Shown: positions 1 to 8,779, counted from the stretch's first letter. The stretch is DNA of 64,000 bases from Leifsonia sp040686855 (GCF_040686855.1 NZ_JBFBOG010000002.1:1054001-1118000), one strand, 5' to 3'. The notes: generated from the letters alone by a model not told the origin. A program made the numbers and translations.

Positions 1-1620
1 CCGCTGCTGTACTCGGCGTCGGTGTCGATGCCGGCCATGACCTTCCGACGCGAGTTCGGGGCGATCGGCGGCCTGTCGGTCATCCTCGTCATCGTCAGCT
101 CGGTCGTTCTGGGTCTCTTCTTCGCCTGGATCATTCCCGGCCTCGGTCTCGGCTGGGGCGTCGCGCTCGGGGCGATCGTCAGCCCGACGGACGCCGTGGC
201 GACCGGCATCGTGAAACGCGCCGGCGTGTCCCCGCGCGTCGTCGCGATCCTGGAGGGCGAGAGCCTGCTGAACGACGCGACCGCGCTGGTGCTGTTGCGC
301 GCGGCGGTCGCGGCGGCGGCCGTGGCGACCTTCACGGTGGGCGCGGTGACGCTGTCGTTCGTCTATTCGGTCGTGATCGCCGTCGCCTTCGGAGGCCTCG
401 TCGGCTGGCTCAACCTGCTGGTGCGGGCCCGGGTCAAGGATGCGACGGTCAACACGGTGATCTCCTTCACCGTGCCGTTCCTCGCGTCCATCCCCGCAGA
501 AGCGCTCGGTGCGTCGGGGCTGGTGGCCGCCGTGGTCGCGGGGCTCGTCACCGGCTTCCGTGCGCCGCGCGTCCTGTCGCCCGAGCACCGGTTGTCGGAC
601 GCCCAGAACTGGCGGACGGTCGAGCTGATCCTCGAAGGCCTGATCTTCCTCACGATGGGTCTCGAGCTGTTCGGCATCCTGCAGAAGGTGCAGCAGGACC
701 ATTCCGGCGTGGCGCCGGCGATCGGCATCGCAGCGATCGCCCTGGTGCTGACGATCGTGGTGCGCGCGGCCTTCGTCGCGCCGCTGCTGGCGCTGCTCGC
801 ACGGCGCCACCGTCGCGGTCAGCGGATCCGGCCGCGGCTGGAGCAGATGCAGGAGCACCTGTCCGATCCGGAAGCGGTGCAGCGCGGGATCGCCCAGCGG
901 ATCGCGCCGGCCGAGACGCCGGCGATCACCGCCGGCGACGGCGAGCGCGCCGCGCCGGTCGCGGATCTGACGCCGTTCACCGGCCCGGACCCGGCCCGGC
1001 CGGTCTCGCCGAAGCAGGCCGAGCGACGACGGCGGCGCCTCGCCCGCCGCGGTGTCCCGACCACCGAGAACCTGGCGCGGTTCGGCACGCGCGTGCGGCG
1101 GCTGATCGCGGACATCGAGTACTTCACCGGCGCCCCGCTCGGCTGGCGCGAGGGCGCGATCGTCGTGTGGGCCGGGATGCGCGGCGCCGTGACGGTCGCG
1201 GCCGCCCAGTCGCTTCCAGGCGATACCCCGGGCCGCTCCGTGCTCGTCCTCATCGCGTTCCTCATCGCAGCGGGGTCGCTTCTGCTCCAGGGCGGAACGC
1301 TGGGGCTCGTCCTGCGGCTGGTGAAGCCCGCCGCGGCGGACCCTGCGGCCGAGAAGGAGGAGCGGCGGCGGCTCATGGAGCTGCTGTACGAGGCGGGTAA
1401 GTCCGTTCCTCAGCCGACCACCCGGGAGCGGACACCGGAGGCCTTCGCGGAGCACAAGGCCGCGCGCCTCGCCCGGCTGCGCGCCCAGCGCGACGCCCTC
1501 CTCGACGCCCGCGACGACGGCACCTTCAGCGCCGACGTCCTCGCCGGCGCCCTCACCAACCTCGACGCCGACGAGATCAGCATCGACCTCAAGGGCGACC
1601 CCACCGAGGCCACCGGCTGA
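1..1620 (+). CDS. Na+/H+ antiporter, CPA1 family (5' end missing)
   Basis: Integral membrane cation/proton exchanger that moves Na+ (or K+) against H+ for pH and salt homeostasis. The frame is open from base 1; the GTG at 22 lies inside a conserved membrane segment (LLYSASVSMP), so the true start lies before the window. Visible family motifs are SPTDAVATG, with the Asp of the ion site, and NDATALVLL, plus about nine hydrophobic segments. A hydrophilic insert of about 90 residues (roughly residues 260-360 of the visible part) separates the last two helices from the rest, and a charged cytoplasmic tail of about 90 residues follows. Transported ion and regulation cannot be read from the sequence. 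Confidence 0.93.
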   Translation, partial: PLLYSASVSMPAMTFRREFGAIGGLSVILVIVSSVVLGLFFAWIIPGLGLGWGVALGAIVSPTDAVATGIVKRAGVSPRVVAILEGESLLNDATALVLLRAAVAAAAVATFTVGAVTLSFVYSVVIAVAFGGLVGWLNLLVRARVKDATVNTVISFTVPFLASIPAEALGASGLVAAVVAGLVTGFRAPRVLSPEHRLSDAQNWRTVELILEGLIFLTMGLELFGILQKVQQDHSGVAPAIGIAAIALVLTIVVRAAFVAPLLALLARRHRRGQRIRPRLEQMQEHLSDPEAVQRGIAQRIAPAETPAITAGDGERAAPVADLTPFTGPDPARPVSPKQAERRRRRLARRGVPTTENLARFGTRVRRLIADIEYFTGAPLGWREGAIVVWAGMRGAVTVAAAQSLPGDTPGRSVLVLIAFLIAAGSLLLQGGTLGLVLRLVKPAAADPAAEKEERRRLMELLYEAGKSVPQPTTRERTPEAFAEHKAARLARLRAQRDALLDARDDGTFSADVLAGALTNLDADEISIDLKGDPTEATG

Positions 1621-1660
1621 GCCGCCGCCGCCGGCGTGCCGGCCCCTCTCGCTGCCGGGC

Positions 1661-1850
1661 GAAAACGGAGGACATCCGTCGGTCGCGGGCGACCGATCTC
1701 CTCCCATTTCCTACATCGCGCGGCGTGTCGACTCCGATCTCCTCCCTTTCCCCCTCCAAGCCGAAACGGAGGAGATCCGTGGCGAGGGCGTGGCAGTTCC
1801 CCTCCCTTTTTCTACATCGCGCGGCGTGTCGTGCTCGATCTCCTCCCTCC
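1661..1850. repeat. Two-copy ~101-bp tandem repeat with GGAGGAGATC/GATCTCCTCC dyads
   Basis: The 321-base spacer 1621-1941 has no convincing gene and is dominated by this repeat. The 20-mer at 1711-1730 (CTACATCGCGCGGCGTGTCG) recurs exactly at 1812-1831, and GAAACGGAGGA-CATCCGT at 1662 recurs as GAAACGGAGGAGATCCGT at 1763, both with a 101-base offset. GATCTCCTCC occurs near 1695, 1737 and 1837. The 1737 copy pairs perfectly over 10 bp with GGAGGAGATC at 1769-1778, giving a stem-loop. This looks like a REP/MITE-like palindromic repeat or a processed RNA structure; no transposase is present. ORFs called here are repeat translations (recurring HRAACR) and were not accepted. Confidence 0.75.
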
Positions 1851-1941
1851 CGAACGCGTCCACAGGCCGAAGCTGAGGCGACTTCTCCACAGATTCCGAG
1901 GTCGGCCCGGGCCACCGCGGGGGGCTCGCGACGATGGATTC

Positions 1942-2799
1942 ATGAACTGGAACGAACGACTCGAGCGCTGGGGAGGCGCAGCCTCAACGCGTCAGCTCCG
2001 GAGCGCCGGAGCAACGCAGCGCGAGCTGACGGCGGCGGTCGCCTCCGGGCATATGCTGCGGCCGCGCAACGGCCGTTACGCCTCTCCGATGGCGCCCCAT
2101 CCGACCCTCCTCGCGCTCTCGAAAGGGTCGCGGCTCTGCTGCGTCTCCGCCGCGCGCACGTACGGGCTCTGGGGTGGGACGGACGAACGCATCCACCTCG
2201 TCGTTCCCCCGAACGCCGGCCGATCGGGCCGCTCTGATCCGCGGACCGTTCGCCATTGGCGGCGCGTCTCCGATCATCCCGAGATCTGGCGGGTGTCGTT
2301 CCCTGACTGTCTTCGCACGGTGGTGCGCTGTGCCGATGATCTCACCGCCGTCGCCGTGCTGGACACTGCTCTGTCATCGGGTCGGGTCTCACCGTACGGC
2401 CTCGACCGGATATTCGCCGGGGAGCCTCAGCCGTCGCGTCGGCTCGCCGACCAGGCGCGACCCGGCTCGGAGTCCGGGGTGGAGTCGATCCTCCGGCAGC
2501 TGCTCGAGACCCGGGGCCATCGGGTCGAGCAGCAACTGCAGGTCTCGGGGGTGGGGCGCGTCGACATGCGGATCGACGGGATGCTCCTCGTCGAGGTCGA
2601 CGGCTTCGCCTTCCACCGGGACCGCGGCGCGTTCGAGCGTGATCGCGGGCGGGATACCGCGCTCGCGCTGCGAGGGATGCGGTGGCTCCGTGTGCCCGCG
2701 CGGCAGGTCGTGAACGATTCCGCGGCGGCCGTGGGTGCGGTCGAGGGAATGCTGGGCTTGCTGAGAAGGGAGGAAGACCTTGTCCGCGCGGCGAGCTGA
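1942..2799 (+). CDS. DUF559 / Vsr-like endonuclease-fold protein (AbiEi-like N-terminus)
   Basis: 285-residue protein. The N-terminal ~80 residues (RLERWGGAASTRQLRSAGAT, a helix-turn-helix type pattern) resemble AbiEi-type antitoxin or 'type IV TA' N-terminal domains. The C-terminal ~100 residues carry the DUF559 pattern: ESGVESILRQLL, DMRIDGMLLVEVDGFAFH and a final LRVPARQV. DUF559 belongs to the PD-(D/E)XK nuclease fold; the D...EVDG residues match the expected metal-binding acids. The ATG at 1942 was chosen because upstream codons translate the repeat cluster; GACGAT lies 6 nt before it, so the message may be leaderless. Such stand-alone proteins are common in Actinobacteria without known function, and nuclease activity is untested. 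A bidirectional terminator follows. Confidence 0.8.
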   Translation: MNWNERLERWGGAASTRQLRSAGATQRELTAAVASGHMLRPRNGRYASPMAPHPTLLALSKGSRLCCVSAARTYGLWGGTDERIHLVVPPNAGRSGRSDPRTVRHWRRVSDHPEIWRVSFPDCLRTVVRCADDLTAVAVLDTALSSGRVSPYGLDRIFAGEPQPSRRLADQARPGSESGVESILRQLLETRGHRVEQQLQVSGVGRVDMRIDGMLLVEVDGFAFHRDRGAFERDRGRDTALALRGMRWLRVPARQVVNDSAAAVGAVEGMLGLLRREEDLVRAAS

Positions 2800-2805
2800 G
2801 ACGCG

Positions 2806-2851
2806 AAAAGGAGGAGCCCTCGAGCCGGGTGGCTCAGGGACTCCTCCTTCT
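2806..2851. terminator. Bidirectional intrinsic terminator between convergent genes
   Basis: AAAAGGAGGAG-CCCT at 2807-2820 pairs with AGGGACTCCTCCTT at 2836-2849, with one bulged base and a GC-rich loop. The A-run on one side and the T-rich flank on the other let it serve both the DUF559 gene (+) and the biotin carboxylase gene (-), whose stop codon is about 30 bases away. Confidence 0.8.
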
Positions 2852-2881
2852 CGGAGGGCGCGCGGCGCGTGCCTGTGCGCG

Positions 2882-4651
2882 TCAGACGATGTTGAGCAGC
2901 AGGTGGCCGGAGGAGACCGTCTCGCCGACCGTGGCGTTGATGCCGGAGACCGTGCCGTCCTTGTGGGCGGTGAGCGGCTGCTCCATCTTCATCGCTTCGA
3001 GGACGAGCACGAGGTCGCCCTTGACGACCGGGTCGCCGTCGGCGACCGCGACCTTGACGACGGTGGCCTGCATGGGAGCGGTGACCGAGTCACCGGTCGC
3101 CGTCTCGACGCTGTGCGCCGCGCCGCGTCGACGCGGGGCGGGTGCGGCGGCAGCGGCCGCGCCTGCGGAACCGCCGCCGAGCAGGCGAGCGGGCAGCGAC
3201 ACCTCGATGCGCTTGCCCTCGACCTCGACCACGACGTTGCTGCGGCGCTCGGCGGCAACCTGGTCGCCCAGCTCACCCGTCCACGGCTCGATGTCGTTGC
3301 CCCACTCGGTCTCGATCCAACGGGTGTACACCGAGAACGGCTCGCCGTCCTGCGGGGCGAAGGCCGGGTCGCGCACGATCTCACGGTGGAAGGGGAGGAC
3401 CGTGGGCAGGCCGGCGACCTCGAACTCGTCCAGCGCGCGGCGGGAGCGCTCCAGCGCCTCCTCGCGGCTGGAGCCGGTCACGATGAGCTTCGCGAGCATC
3501 GAGTCGAAGGCGCCGCTGATGACGTCGCCCGCCTGGATGCCGCTGTCGACGCGCACCCCGGGGCCGCCGGGAGCCTTGAACACGTGCACGGGGCCGGGGG
3601 AGGGGATGAAGTTGCGGCCGGCGTCCTCGCCGTTGATCCGGAACTCGAAGGAGTGTCCGCGCGGAGCCGGGTCGTCGTAGTCGAGCTCGCCGCCCTCCGC
3701 GAGGCGGAACTGCTCGCGCACCAGGTCGATGCCGGTGACCTCCTCGGAGACCGGGTGCTCGACCTGGAGGCGGGTGTTCACCTCGAGGAACGACACGGTG
3801 CCGTCCTTGCCGATCAGGAACTCGCACGTTCCGGCGCCCTGGTATCCGACCTCCTTGAGGATGGCCTTGGAGGAGGAGTACAGCTTCTCCATCTGCTCCG
3901 GGGTGAGGAAGGGCGCGGGCGCCTCCTCGACGAGCTTCTGGTGCCGGCGCTGCAGGGAGCAGTCGCGGGTGGAGACCACGACCACGTTGCCGTAGGCGTC
4001 GGCGAGGCACTGGGTCTCGACGTGGCGCGGCTGGTCGAGGTACTTCTCGACGAAGCACTCGCCGCGGCCGAACGCCGCGATCGCCTCGCGGGTGGCCGAC
4101 TCGAAGAGCTCCGGCACTTCCTCGCGGGTGCGGGCGACCTTGAGGCCGCGGCCGCCGCCGCCGAAGGCCGCCTTGATGGCGACGGGAAGGCCGTACACGT
4201 CGACGAAGTCGAGCACCTCGGATGCGTCGGCGACCGGGTTCAGGGTTCCGGGGGCGAGCGGGGCGCCCACCTTCTCGGCGACATGACGCGCCGAGACCTT
4301 GTCGCCCAGGCGCTCGATGGCCTCGGGCGACGGGCCGATCCAGGTGAGGCCGGCGGCGATCACGGCGCGAGCGAAGTCCGCGTTCTCGGCGAGGAAGCCG
4401 TAGCCGGGGTGGACCGCGTCGGCGCCCGAGCGGCGCGCGACCGACAGCAGCTTGTCGATCACCAGGTAGGTGTCGGCGCTGGTGGTCCCGTCGAGGGCGT
4501 ACGCCTCGTCGGCGAGGCGGACGTGGACGGCGTCGCGATCCTGGTCCGCGTACACCGCGACGGACGCGATGCCGCTGTCCTTCGCCGCACGGATGACACG
4601 GACGGCGATCTCGCCGCGGTTGGCGATCAAAACCTTGGTGATACGTGGCAC
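2882..4651 (-). CDS. accA3: Acetyl/propionyl-CoA carboxylase alpha subunit (biotin carboxylase + BCCP)
   Basis: 589-residue biotin-dependent carboxylase alpha chain. It carboxylates its own biotin with ATP and bicarbonate and passes the carboxyl group to a beta subunit such as that at 10.4-12.0 kb, producing malonyl- or methylmalonyl-CoA for fatty acid and lipid synthesis. Residues 1-~450 are the biotin carboxylase: GEIAVR near the start, HPGYGFLAEN at 81-90, and the glycine-rich ATP loop FGGGGRG at 163-169. The C-terminal BCCP domain carries EAMKME, with the biotinylated lysine at 555. Between them lies an Ala-rich linker. The start is GTG at 4651, 8 nt downstream of TAGGCT. The beta subunit is encoded about 6 kb away and birA is next to it. 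The symbol follows mycobacterial usage. Confidence 0.95.
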   Translation of the reverse strand: MPRITKVLIANRGEIAVRVIRAAKDSGIASVAVYADQDRDAVHVRLADEAYALDGTTSADTYLVIDKLLSVARRSGADAVHPGYGFLAENADFARAVIAAGLTWIGPSPEAIERLGDKVSARHVAEKVGAPLAPGTLNPVADASEVLDFVDVYGLPVAIKAAFGGGGRGLKVARTREEVPELFESATREAIAAFGRGECFVEKYLDQPRHVETQCLADAYGNVVVVSTRDCSLQRRHQKLVEEAPAPFLTPEQMEKLYSSSKAILKEVGYQGAGTCEFLIGKDGTVSFLEVNTRLQVEHPVSEEVTGIDLVREQFRLAEGGELDYDDPAPRGHSFEFRINGEDAGRNFIPSPGPVHVFKAPGGPGVRVDSGIQAGDVISGAFDSMLAKLIVTGSSREEALERSRRALDEFEVAGLPTVLPFHREIVRDPAFAPQDGEPFSVYTRWIETEWGNDIEPWTGELGDQVAAERRSNVVVEVEGKRIEVSLPARLLGGGSAGAAAAAAPAPRRRGAAHSVETATGDSVTAPMQATVVKVAVADGDPVVKGDLVLVLEAMKMEQPLTAHKDGTVSGINATVGETVSSGHLLLNIV

Positions 4652-4659
4652 AGTTCCCT

Positions 4660-4665
4660 AGCCTA
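4660..4665 (-). promoter_or_regulatory. -10 box TAGGCT of the biotin carboxylase gene
   Basis: TAGGCT lies 8 nt upstream of the GTG start, so the transcript would be leaderless or nearly so. No clear -35 element is seen. Confidence 0.55.
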
Positions 4666-4745
4666 TTGCTCGATATCGAACGACATTTGGTTGATCCCCA
4701 CAAAAATGGGGCGCCCAAGACTCCAGGAGCCTACAACGAGACGGG

Positions 4746-5384
4746 TCAGCGGTCTCGGTTCCACAGTGACGTCCACTCGACGCCGAGCTCGCGCACCAGG
4801 TCGCGCAGCGTCGAGAGCGAGAGCCCGACGACGGTGCTCGGGTCGCCCTCCACCCGGGTGATGAACGGCCCGCCGAGGCTGTCGACGGTGAACGCACCGG
4901 CCACCTCCAGCGGCTCCCCGCTGGCGACGTAGGCGTCGATCTCGACGTCGGTGATGTCGGCGAACGTCACGGCTGCGGTGGCGACGGCTCCGGCTGCGGC
5001 GTTCTCGCGGCCGTCGCGGTGGTCGATGAGCCAGTGGCCGGAGTGCAGGACGCCGGTCCGGCCGCGCTGCTGCAGCCAGCGCTCCCACGCGACCTCCGGC
5101 AGGTGCGGCTTGCCGTGGATGGCGCCGTCGATCGCGAACGCGGAGTCGCCCCCGAAGATCAGGCCGTCGAGGGGTTCGCCGTCGAGGGTGCCGCGCACCG
5201 CCTCCGCCTTGAGGCGCGCCAGCAGCTGCACCATGGCGTCCGCGCTCAATGGTCCGTGCTCGGCCTCGGCTGCGGCGACCGCGGCCGGCTCGTCGACGTG
5301 CGAGGGCACGACCACCGGCTCGATGCCCGCGGCGCGCAGCAGGGCGAGCCGGGCCGGAGAGGTGGAGGCGAGGTAGAGGCGCAT
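4746..5384 (-). CDS. maf: Maf-family nucleoside triphosphate pyrophosphatase
   Basis: 212-residue cytosolic house-cleaning enzyme of the Maf/Ham1 fold that hydrolyses non-canonical or excess NTPs to NMP and pyrophosphate. The signature N-terminus RLYLASTSPAR (substrate loop) is followed by VDEP and GGDSAFAIDG, holding the metal-binding acids and catalytic Asp. A longer reading starts at GTG 5390 (adds two residues); ATG 5384 was preferred because the family normally begins at this Leu/Tyr strand and AGGTGA lies just upstream. It is divergent from the rRNA methyltransferase gene with only 24 bases between the starts, so the two promoters must overlap or sit within coding sequence. Position 94 bases downstream of the biotin carboxylase start region, on the same strand, gives no obvious functional link. 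Confidence 0.93.
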   Translation of the reverse strand: MRLYLASTSPARLALLRAAGIEPVVVPSHVDEPAAVAAAEAEHGPLSADAMVQLLARLKAEAVRGTLDGEPLDGLIFGGDSAFAIDGAIHGKPHLPEVAWERWLQQRGRTGVLHSGHWLIDHRDGRENAAAGAVATAAVTFADITDVEIDAYVASGEPLEVAGAFTVDSLGGPFITRVEGDPSTVVGLSLSTLRDLVRELGVEWTSLWNRDR

Positions 5385-5408
5385 GGTCACCTATGGAATG
5401 CTCGAAGG

Positions 5409-6779
5409 ATGCCCCAGAACGATGAGGGAGACCTCGCGCAGCACGAAGTCGAGCTCGACATTACCAACGTCGCCCACGGCGGCGTGTTCGTCGCGCGGCA
5501 CGAGGGCCGGGTCGTCTTCGTGCCCGACACGATGCCGGGGGAGCGGGTGCGGGCGCGCATCGGCGACACCCGGCACGCGAGCTTCTGGCGCGGGGAGGTC
5601 GTCGAGGTGCTGGAGGCGGCGCCCGAGCGACAGGAGCACGTCTGGGAGGCGGCAGGGATCGAACGTCCGCCCGCGCAGCGCGCGGGTGGCGCCGAGTTCG
5701 GCCACATCCGTCTGGAACACCAGCGTGAGCTGAAGCGCCGCGTGATCGAGGACGCGCTCACCCGCACCGCGAAGCTGTCGCCCGACGCCATCGCCACGGC
5801 GGGTGTCGGCGGCGGCCGGGTGACCGTCGAGCCCGTCGCCGGCGAGACCGGGGACGGCACGGGATGGCGCACCCGGGTCCGCCTGCAGGTCGACCGGCAG
5901 GGGCGTCTCGGACCATTCGCGCCGCGGTCCCACACCGTGATCCCGGTCGACGATCTGCCGCTCGCGACGGCGCTCGTCCAGGAGGCGACGCCGTTCGGTC
6001 AGCTGTTCCCGGGCGCGGAGTCGGTGGATGTCGTGGCGACGGGGCTCGGAACCTCGCACGTCCTCATCAACGACGCCCCGGACCGCCCCAGCGGCAACCG
6101 GAGCGCCACCGGCGACCGCGGCCGCGGCCGCAACCGCGCCTCGGTCCGGCCCTCGCGCCCGCGGTCCCGCCCGCAGCCGGTGCCCATCCGCGAGCGGGTC
6201 GGCGACCGCGAGTTCCGGCTCGACGCGCGCGGGTTCTGGCAGGTGCATCGCGCCGCCGCGCAGACCCTCACCGAGGCGGTGCAGTCCGCGGTCGACGAAG
6301 CGCTGTTCGACCCGCGCGCGGCCAACCTCGACCTGTACGGGGGCGTCGGGCTGCTCGCCGCCACGCTCGGCGACCGATTCGGCTCCACCCTCCGCATCAC
6401 GTCCGTCGAGAGCAGTGAGACGGCCACCGACGACGCCGCCGAGAACCTGGCCGAGTGGGTGGGCGCCTCGGCGATCACCGACCGGGTGGAGCGGTACATC
6501 ACCCGGGCCGCCGCGGACGCGTCGGCCGCCGAGCGCGCCCGGCTGCGGGCAGCCACCGTCGTGCTCGACCCGCCGCGGTCGGGTGCCGGGCGCGAGGTCG
6601 TCGACGCCATCTCGTCGCTCACCCCGGCCCAGGTCGTCTACGTGGCCTGCGACCCCGTCGCCCTCGCCCGCGACCTCGCGTTCTTCGCCGGACACGGCTA
6701 CGAGCTGCGCGGCTTGCGCGCCTTCGACCTCTTCCCCAACACGCACCACGTCGAGGCCGTCGCCACGCTGACGCGCTGA
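5409..6779 (+). CDS. TrmA/RlmD-family 23S rRNA (uracil-C5) methyltransferase, TRAM domain, no Fe-S cysteines
   Basis: 456-residue SAM-dependent RNA m5U methyltransferase. Residues ~10-70 form a TRAM RNA-binding domain. The methyltransferase part has the SAM loop DLYGGVGLLA, then VLDPPRSGAG, and the nucleophile motif VACDP with Cys414. Glu449 in HHVEA is the expected general base. The RlmD Fe-S motif (Cys...CGGC) is replaced by ...RAGGAEFGH, so the cluster-binding cysteines are absent, as in several actinobacterial homologues. A long Arg/Pro/Gly-rich insert (around residues 220-260) is probably a flexible RNA-contacting loop. Start ATG 5409 was chosen because the upstream open frame is antisense to maf. 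Target could be rRNA or tRNA. Confidence 0.9.
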   Translation: MPQNDEGDLAQHEVELDITNVAHGGVFVARHEGRVVFVPDTMPGERVRARIGDTRHASFWRGEVVEVLEAAPERQEHVWEAAGIERPPAQRAGGAEFGHIRLEHQRELKRRVIEDALTRTAKLSPDAIATAGVGGGRVTVEPVAGETGDGTGWRTRVRLQVDRQGRLGPFAPRSHTVIPVDDLPLATALVQEATPFGQLFPGAESVDVVATGLGTSHVLINDAPDRPSGNRSATGDRGRGRNRASVRPSRPRSRPQPVPIRERVGDREFRLDARGFWQVHRAAAQTLTEAVQSAVDEALFDPRAANLDLYGGVGLLAATLGDRFGSTLRITSVESSETATDDAAENLAEWVGASAITDRVERYITRAAADASAAERARLRAATVVLDPPRSGAGREVVDAISSLTPAQVVYVACDPVALARDLAFFAGHGYELRGLRAFDLFPNTHHVEAVATLTR

Positions 6780-6809
6780 GGTGGAGCACGCCCGAATGCA
6801 TTCACCCCC

Positions 6810-6822
6810 TACGATGGTCTCC
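6810..6822 (+). promoter_or_regulatory. -10 box TACGAT and 7-nt spacer of the response regulator gene
   Basis: TACGAT (6810-6815) is followed by exactly 7 nt before ATG 6823, the geometry of a leaderless actinobacterial transcript. Confidence 0.55.
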
Positions 6823-7482
6823 ATGGTGCGGGTGGCAATCGTCGACGATCACGAGTCCGTGCGCCTGGGGCTGAAGGCGGCCTGTCAGGACGCGGGCTAC
6901 GACGTGGTCGTGACCGCTCCGACGGTGGACGACTTCGTGTCCCAGCTCGGTTCGCAGGAGTGCGACGTCGTGGTGCTCGACCTGTCGCTCGGCGACGGAT
7001 CGAAGGTCACCGACAACGTCAAGCGCGCGCAGGCGACCGGCGCGGCGGTGCTCGTGCACAGCATCGCGGACCGCGTGGCGAGCGTCCGCGAGGCCCTGGC
7101 GGCGGGTGCCGCCGGCGTCATCCCCAAGTCCTCTCCCACGACCACCGTGATCAGCGCCATCGCGACGGTCGCGCGCGGTGACGTTCTCAACAACCTGGAA
7201 TGGGCCACCGCGATCGACGCCGACAGCGACTTCGCGAAGGCCCAGCTCGGGCGCCGCGAGCGCGACGTGCTCCACCTCTACGCGTCCGGGCTGCCGTTGA
7301 AGGCGGTCGCCGCGCAGCTCGGCATCGCCAACTCCACAGCCCGCGAGTATCTGGACCGCATCCGCGTCAAGTACGTCGAGGTCGGTCGGCCGGCCCCCAC
7401 CAAGGTGGATCTCCTCCGCAGGGCGGTGGAGGACGGCATCCTCCCCGGGCTCGACCCGGAGACGGGCAATGAGCGTTCCTAG
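6823..7482 (+). CDS. NarL/LuxR-family response regulator
   Basis: 219 residues. The receiver domain (1-~120) has the acidic pair VDDH at 8-9, phospho-acceptor Asp53 in VVLDLSL and the late Lys in IPKSSP. The C-terminal HTH is GerE/LuxR-like (RRERDVLHLYASG...VAAQLGIANSTAREYLDRIR), with an unusual 'STAREY' recognition helix. It is first in an operon: its last 14 bases overlap the sensor kinase gene, which in turn overlaps a membrane protein by 4 bases. ATG 6823 was selected over the GTG at 6781 and ATG at 6814 because it directly begins the receiver strand and matches the leaderless geometry. Stimulus and regulon are unknown. Confidence 0.92.
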   Translation: MVRVAIVDDHESVRLGLKAACQDAGYDVVVTAPTVDDFVSQLGSQECDVVVLDLSLGDGSKVTDNVKRAQATGAAVLVHSIADRVASVREALAAGAAGVIPKSSPTTTVISAIATVARGDVLNNLEWATAIDADSDFAKAQLGRRERDVLHLYASGLPLKAVAAQLGIANSTAREYLDRIRVKYVEVGRPAPTKVDLLRRAVEDGILPGLDPETGNERS

Positions 7483-8779
7483 CGGGGTGCGCCCCGGGCT
7501 GCCCTTGGAGTCGGTCAAACCCCGCAACCCGCTGAGCCGCGCCCGAATCGAGCGCATCGCGGACCGCACCGTCTCCGCGTTCGGTCTCGTCTTCGGCCTG
7601 CAGACGCTCCCGACGGCCCTCGGGCAGCTGAAAGACCTCCATGAGCCGTGGGGCGTCGTGTGGATGATCGCGGTCTTCGGCGGACTCGCGCTCACGGTGA
7701 TCCTCGCCGTCGTCCAGCGCGGAGTGAAGATCGCGATGGGCGTGCTCTCGGTCGTCTACCTCGCAGCCATCCTCACCTGGCCACTCATCGCCGACGACCC
7801 GGCCGCATTCCAGACCGACAAGCCGTGGGTCTGGTTCCTCTGCTCGGTGTTCACCGCATTCGCCGCCGTCGCGTACCCGCTGTGGCTGGCCATCGCCTAC
7901 ACGTTCCTCGTCCCGATCGCCTACGGCGTCGTGCGAGCGCTCCCCGCGGGAGGCGGCGTCGGCTTCGAGCTGGCCGCGCTGGACACCATCTACGCGATCA
8001 TCCTCGGCGGCGTCATCCTCGCCATCATCGCGATGATGCGCCAAGCGTCGAGCGCCGTCGACACCGCGCAGAGCCAGGCGCTCGCGCGGTACGCCAACGC
8101 GGTCCGCCAGCACGCGACCGAGGTGGAGCGCGTCCAGGTGGATGCGATCGTGCACGACAGCGTCCTCACCACTCTGCTCTCGGCCGCCTCGGCGCGGACC
8201 ATCGAGCAGAAGGAGCTCGCAGCGGCGATGGCGGCGGACGCCATCGGGCACCTCCACGCGGCCGAGGCGGCGACGCCCGAGGACCAGACGGCCGTCGGTC
8301 TCGACCGGCTGACCGAGCGGCTGGTGACAGCCGCGAACGCGTTCTCGTCCCCGTTCGCCGTCGATGTGCACGACGTGGAGGTGCACACGCTCCCCGTGAA
8401 CGTCGCCGAGGCGGTCTACTCGGCCACGGTCCAGGCGATGGTGAACAGCATGCAGCACGCGGGCGGCCCCGAGGTGCAGCGAAGCGTCTCGATCCGCGGC
8501 GGCAGCCCTGCCGCGACAGTGGAGGTCGTCGTGCGCGACGACGGACGCGGCTTCACCGAGTCCGAGGTCCCCGCCGAGCGGCTGGGGCTGAGGATCAGCA
8601 TCCGCGACAGGCTCGCCAAGGTCGGCGGCCGCGCGAGCATCGAGTCCGAGCCGGGTGCGGGCACGACGGTCACCATCCTGTGGCCGTCGGGCGACCAGAA
8701 CGCGCTCGGCGGAACGTCCGCGGCGACCGCGCTGCACGACCCGCTGGCTCCGGCCGTGGCGACGGAGGCGGCCGAGTGA
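7469..8779 (+). CDS. Membrane sensor histidine kinase (HisKA_3-like)
   Basis: 436 residues. Five or six hydrophobic segments (about 35-190) form a membrane sensor without a sizable extracellular domain, suggesting it senses the membrane. The dimerisation helix holds VHDSVL with the probable phospho-acceptor His229. The HATPase_c domain is complete: N box (MVNSMQHAGG), G1 (DDGRGF) and G2 (GLRISIRDRL ... GAGTTVTI). Ala-rich tail. The start ATG lies inside the regulator gene (14-base overlap) and the stop overlaps the next start as GTGA, so the three proteins are translationally coupled. It should phosphorylate the regulator upstream. Confidence 0.92.
   Translation: MSVPSGVRPGLPLESVKPRNPLSRARIERIADRTVSAFGLVFGLQTLPTALGQLKDLHEPWGVVWMIAVFGGLALTVILAVVQRGVKIAMGVLSVVYLAAILTWPLIADDPAAFQTDKPWVWFLCSVFTAFAAVAYPLWLAIAYTFLVPIAYGVVRALPAGGGVGFELAALDTIYAIILGGVILAIIAMMRQASSAVDTAQSQALARYANAVRQHATEVERVQVDAIVHDSVLTTLLSAASARTIEQKELAAAMAADAIGHLHAAEAATPEDQTAVGLDRLTERLVTAANAFSSPFAVDVHDVEVHTLPVNVAEAVYSATVQAMVNSMQHAGGPEVQRSVSIRGGSPAATVEVVVRDDGRGFTESEVPAERLGLRISIRDRLAKVGGRASIESEPGAGTTVTILWPSGDQNALGGTSAATALHDPLAPAVATEAAE

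Noticed and set aside
1636..1941. N-terminal extension of the DUF559 protein and a 170-codon overlapping ORF
   Set aside because: They translate the tandem DNA repeats and show no conserved protein feature; ATG 1942 starts the recognisable domain.
2780..4861. 693-codon plus-strand open frame over the biotin carboxylase gene
   Set aside because: Antisense shadow; composition typical of reversed actinobacterial codons.
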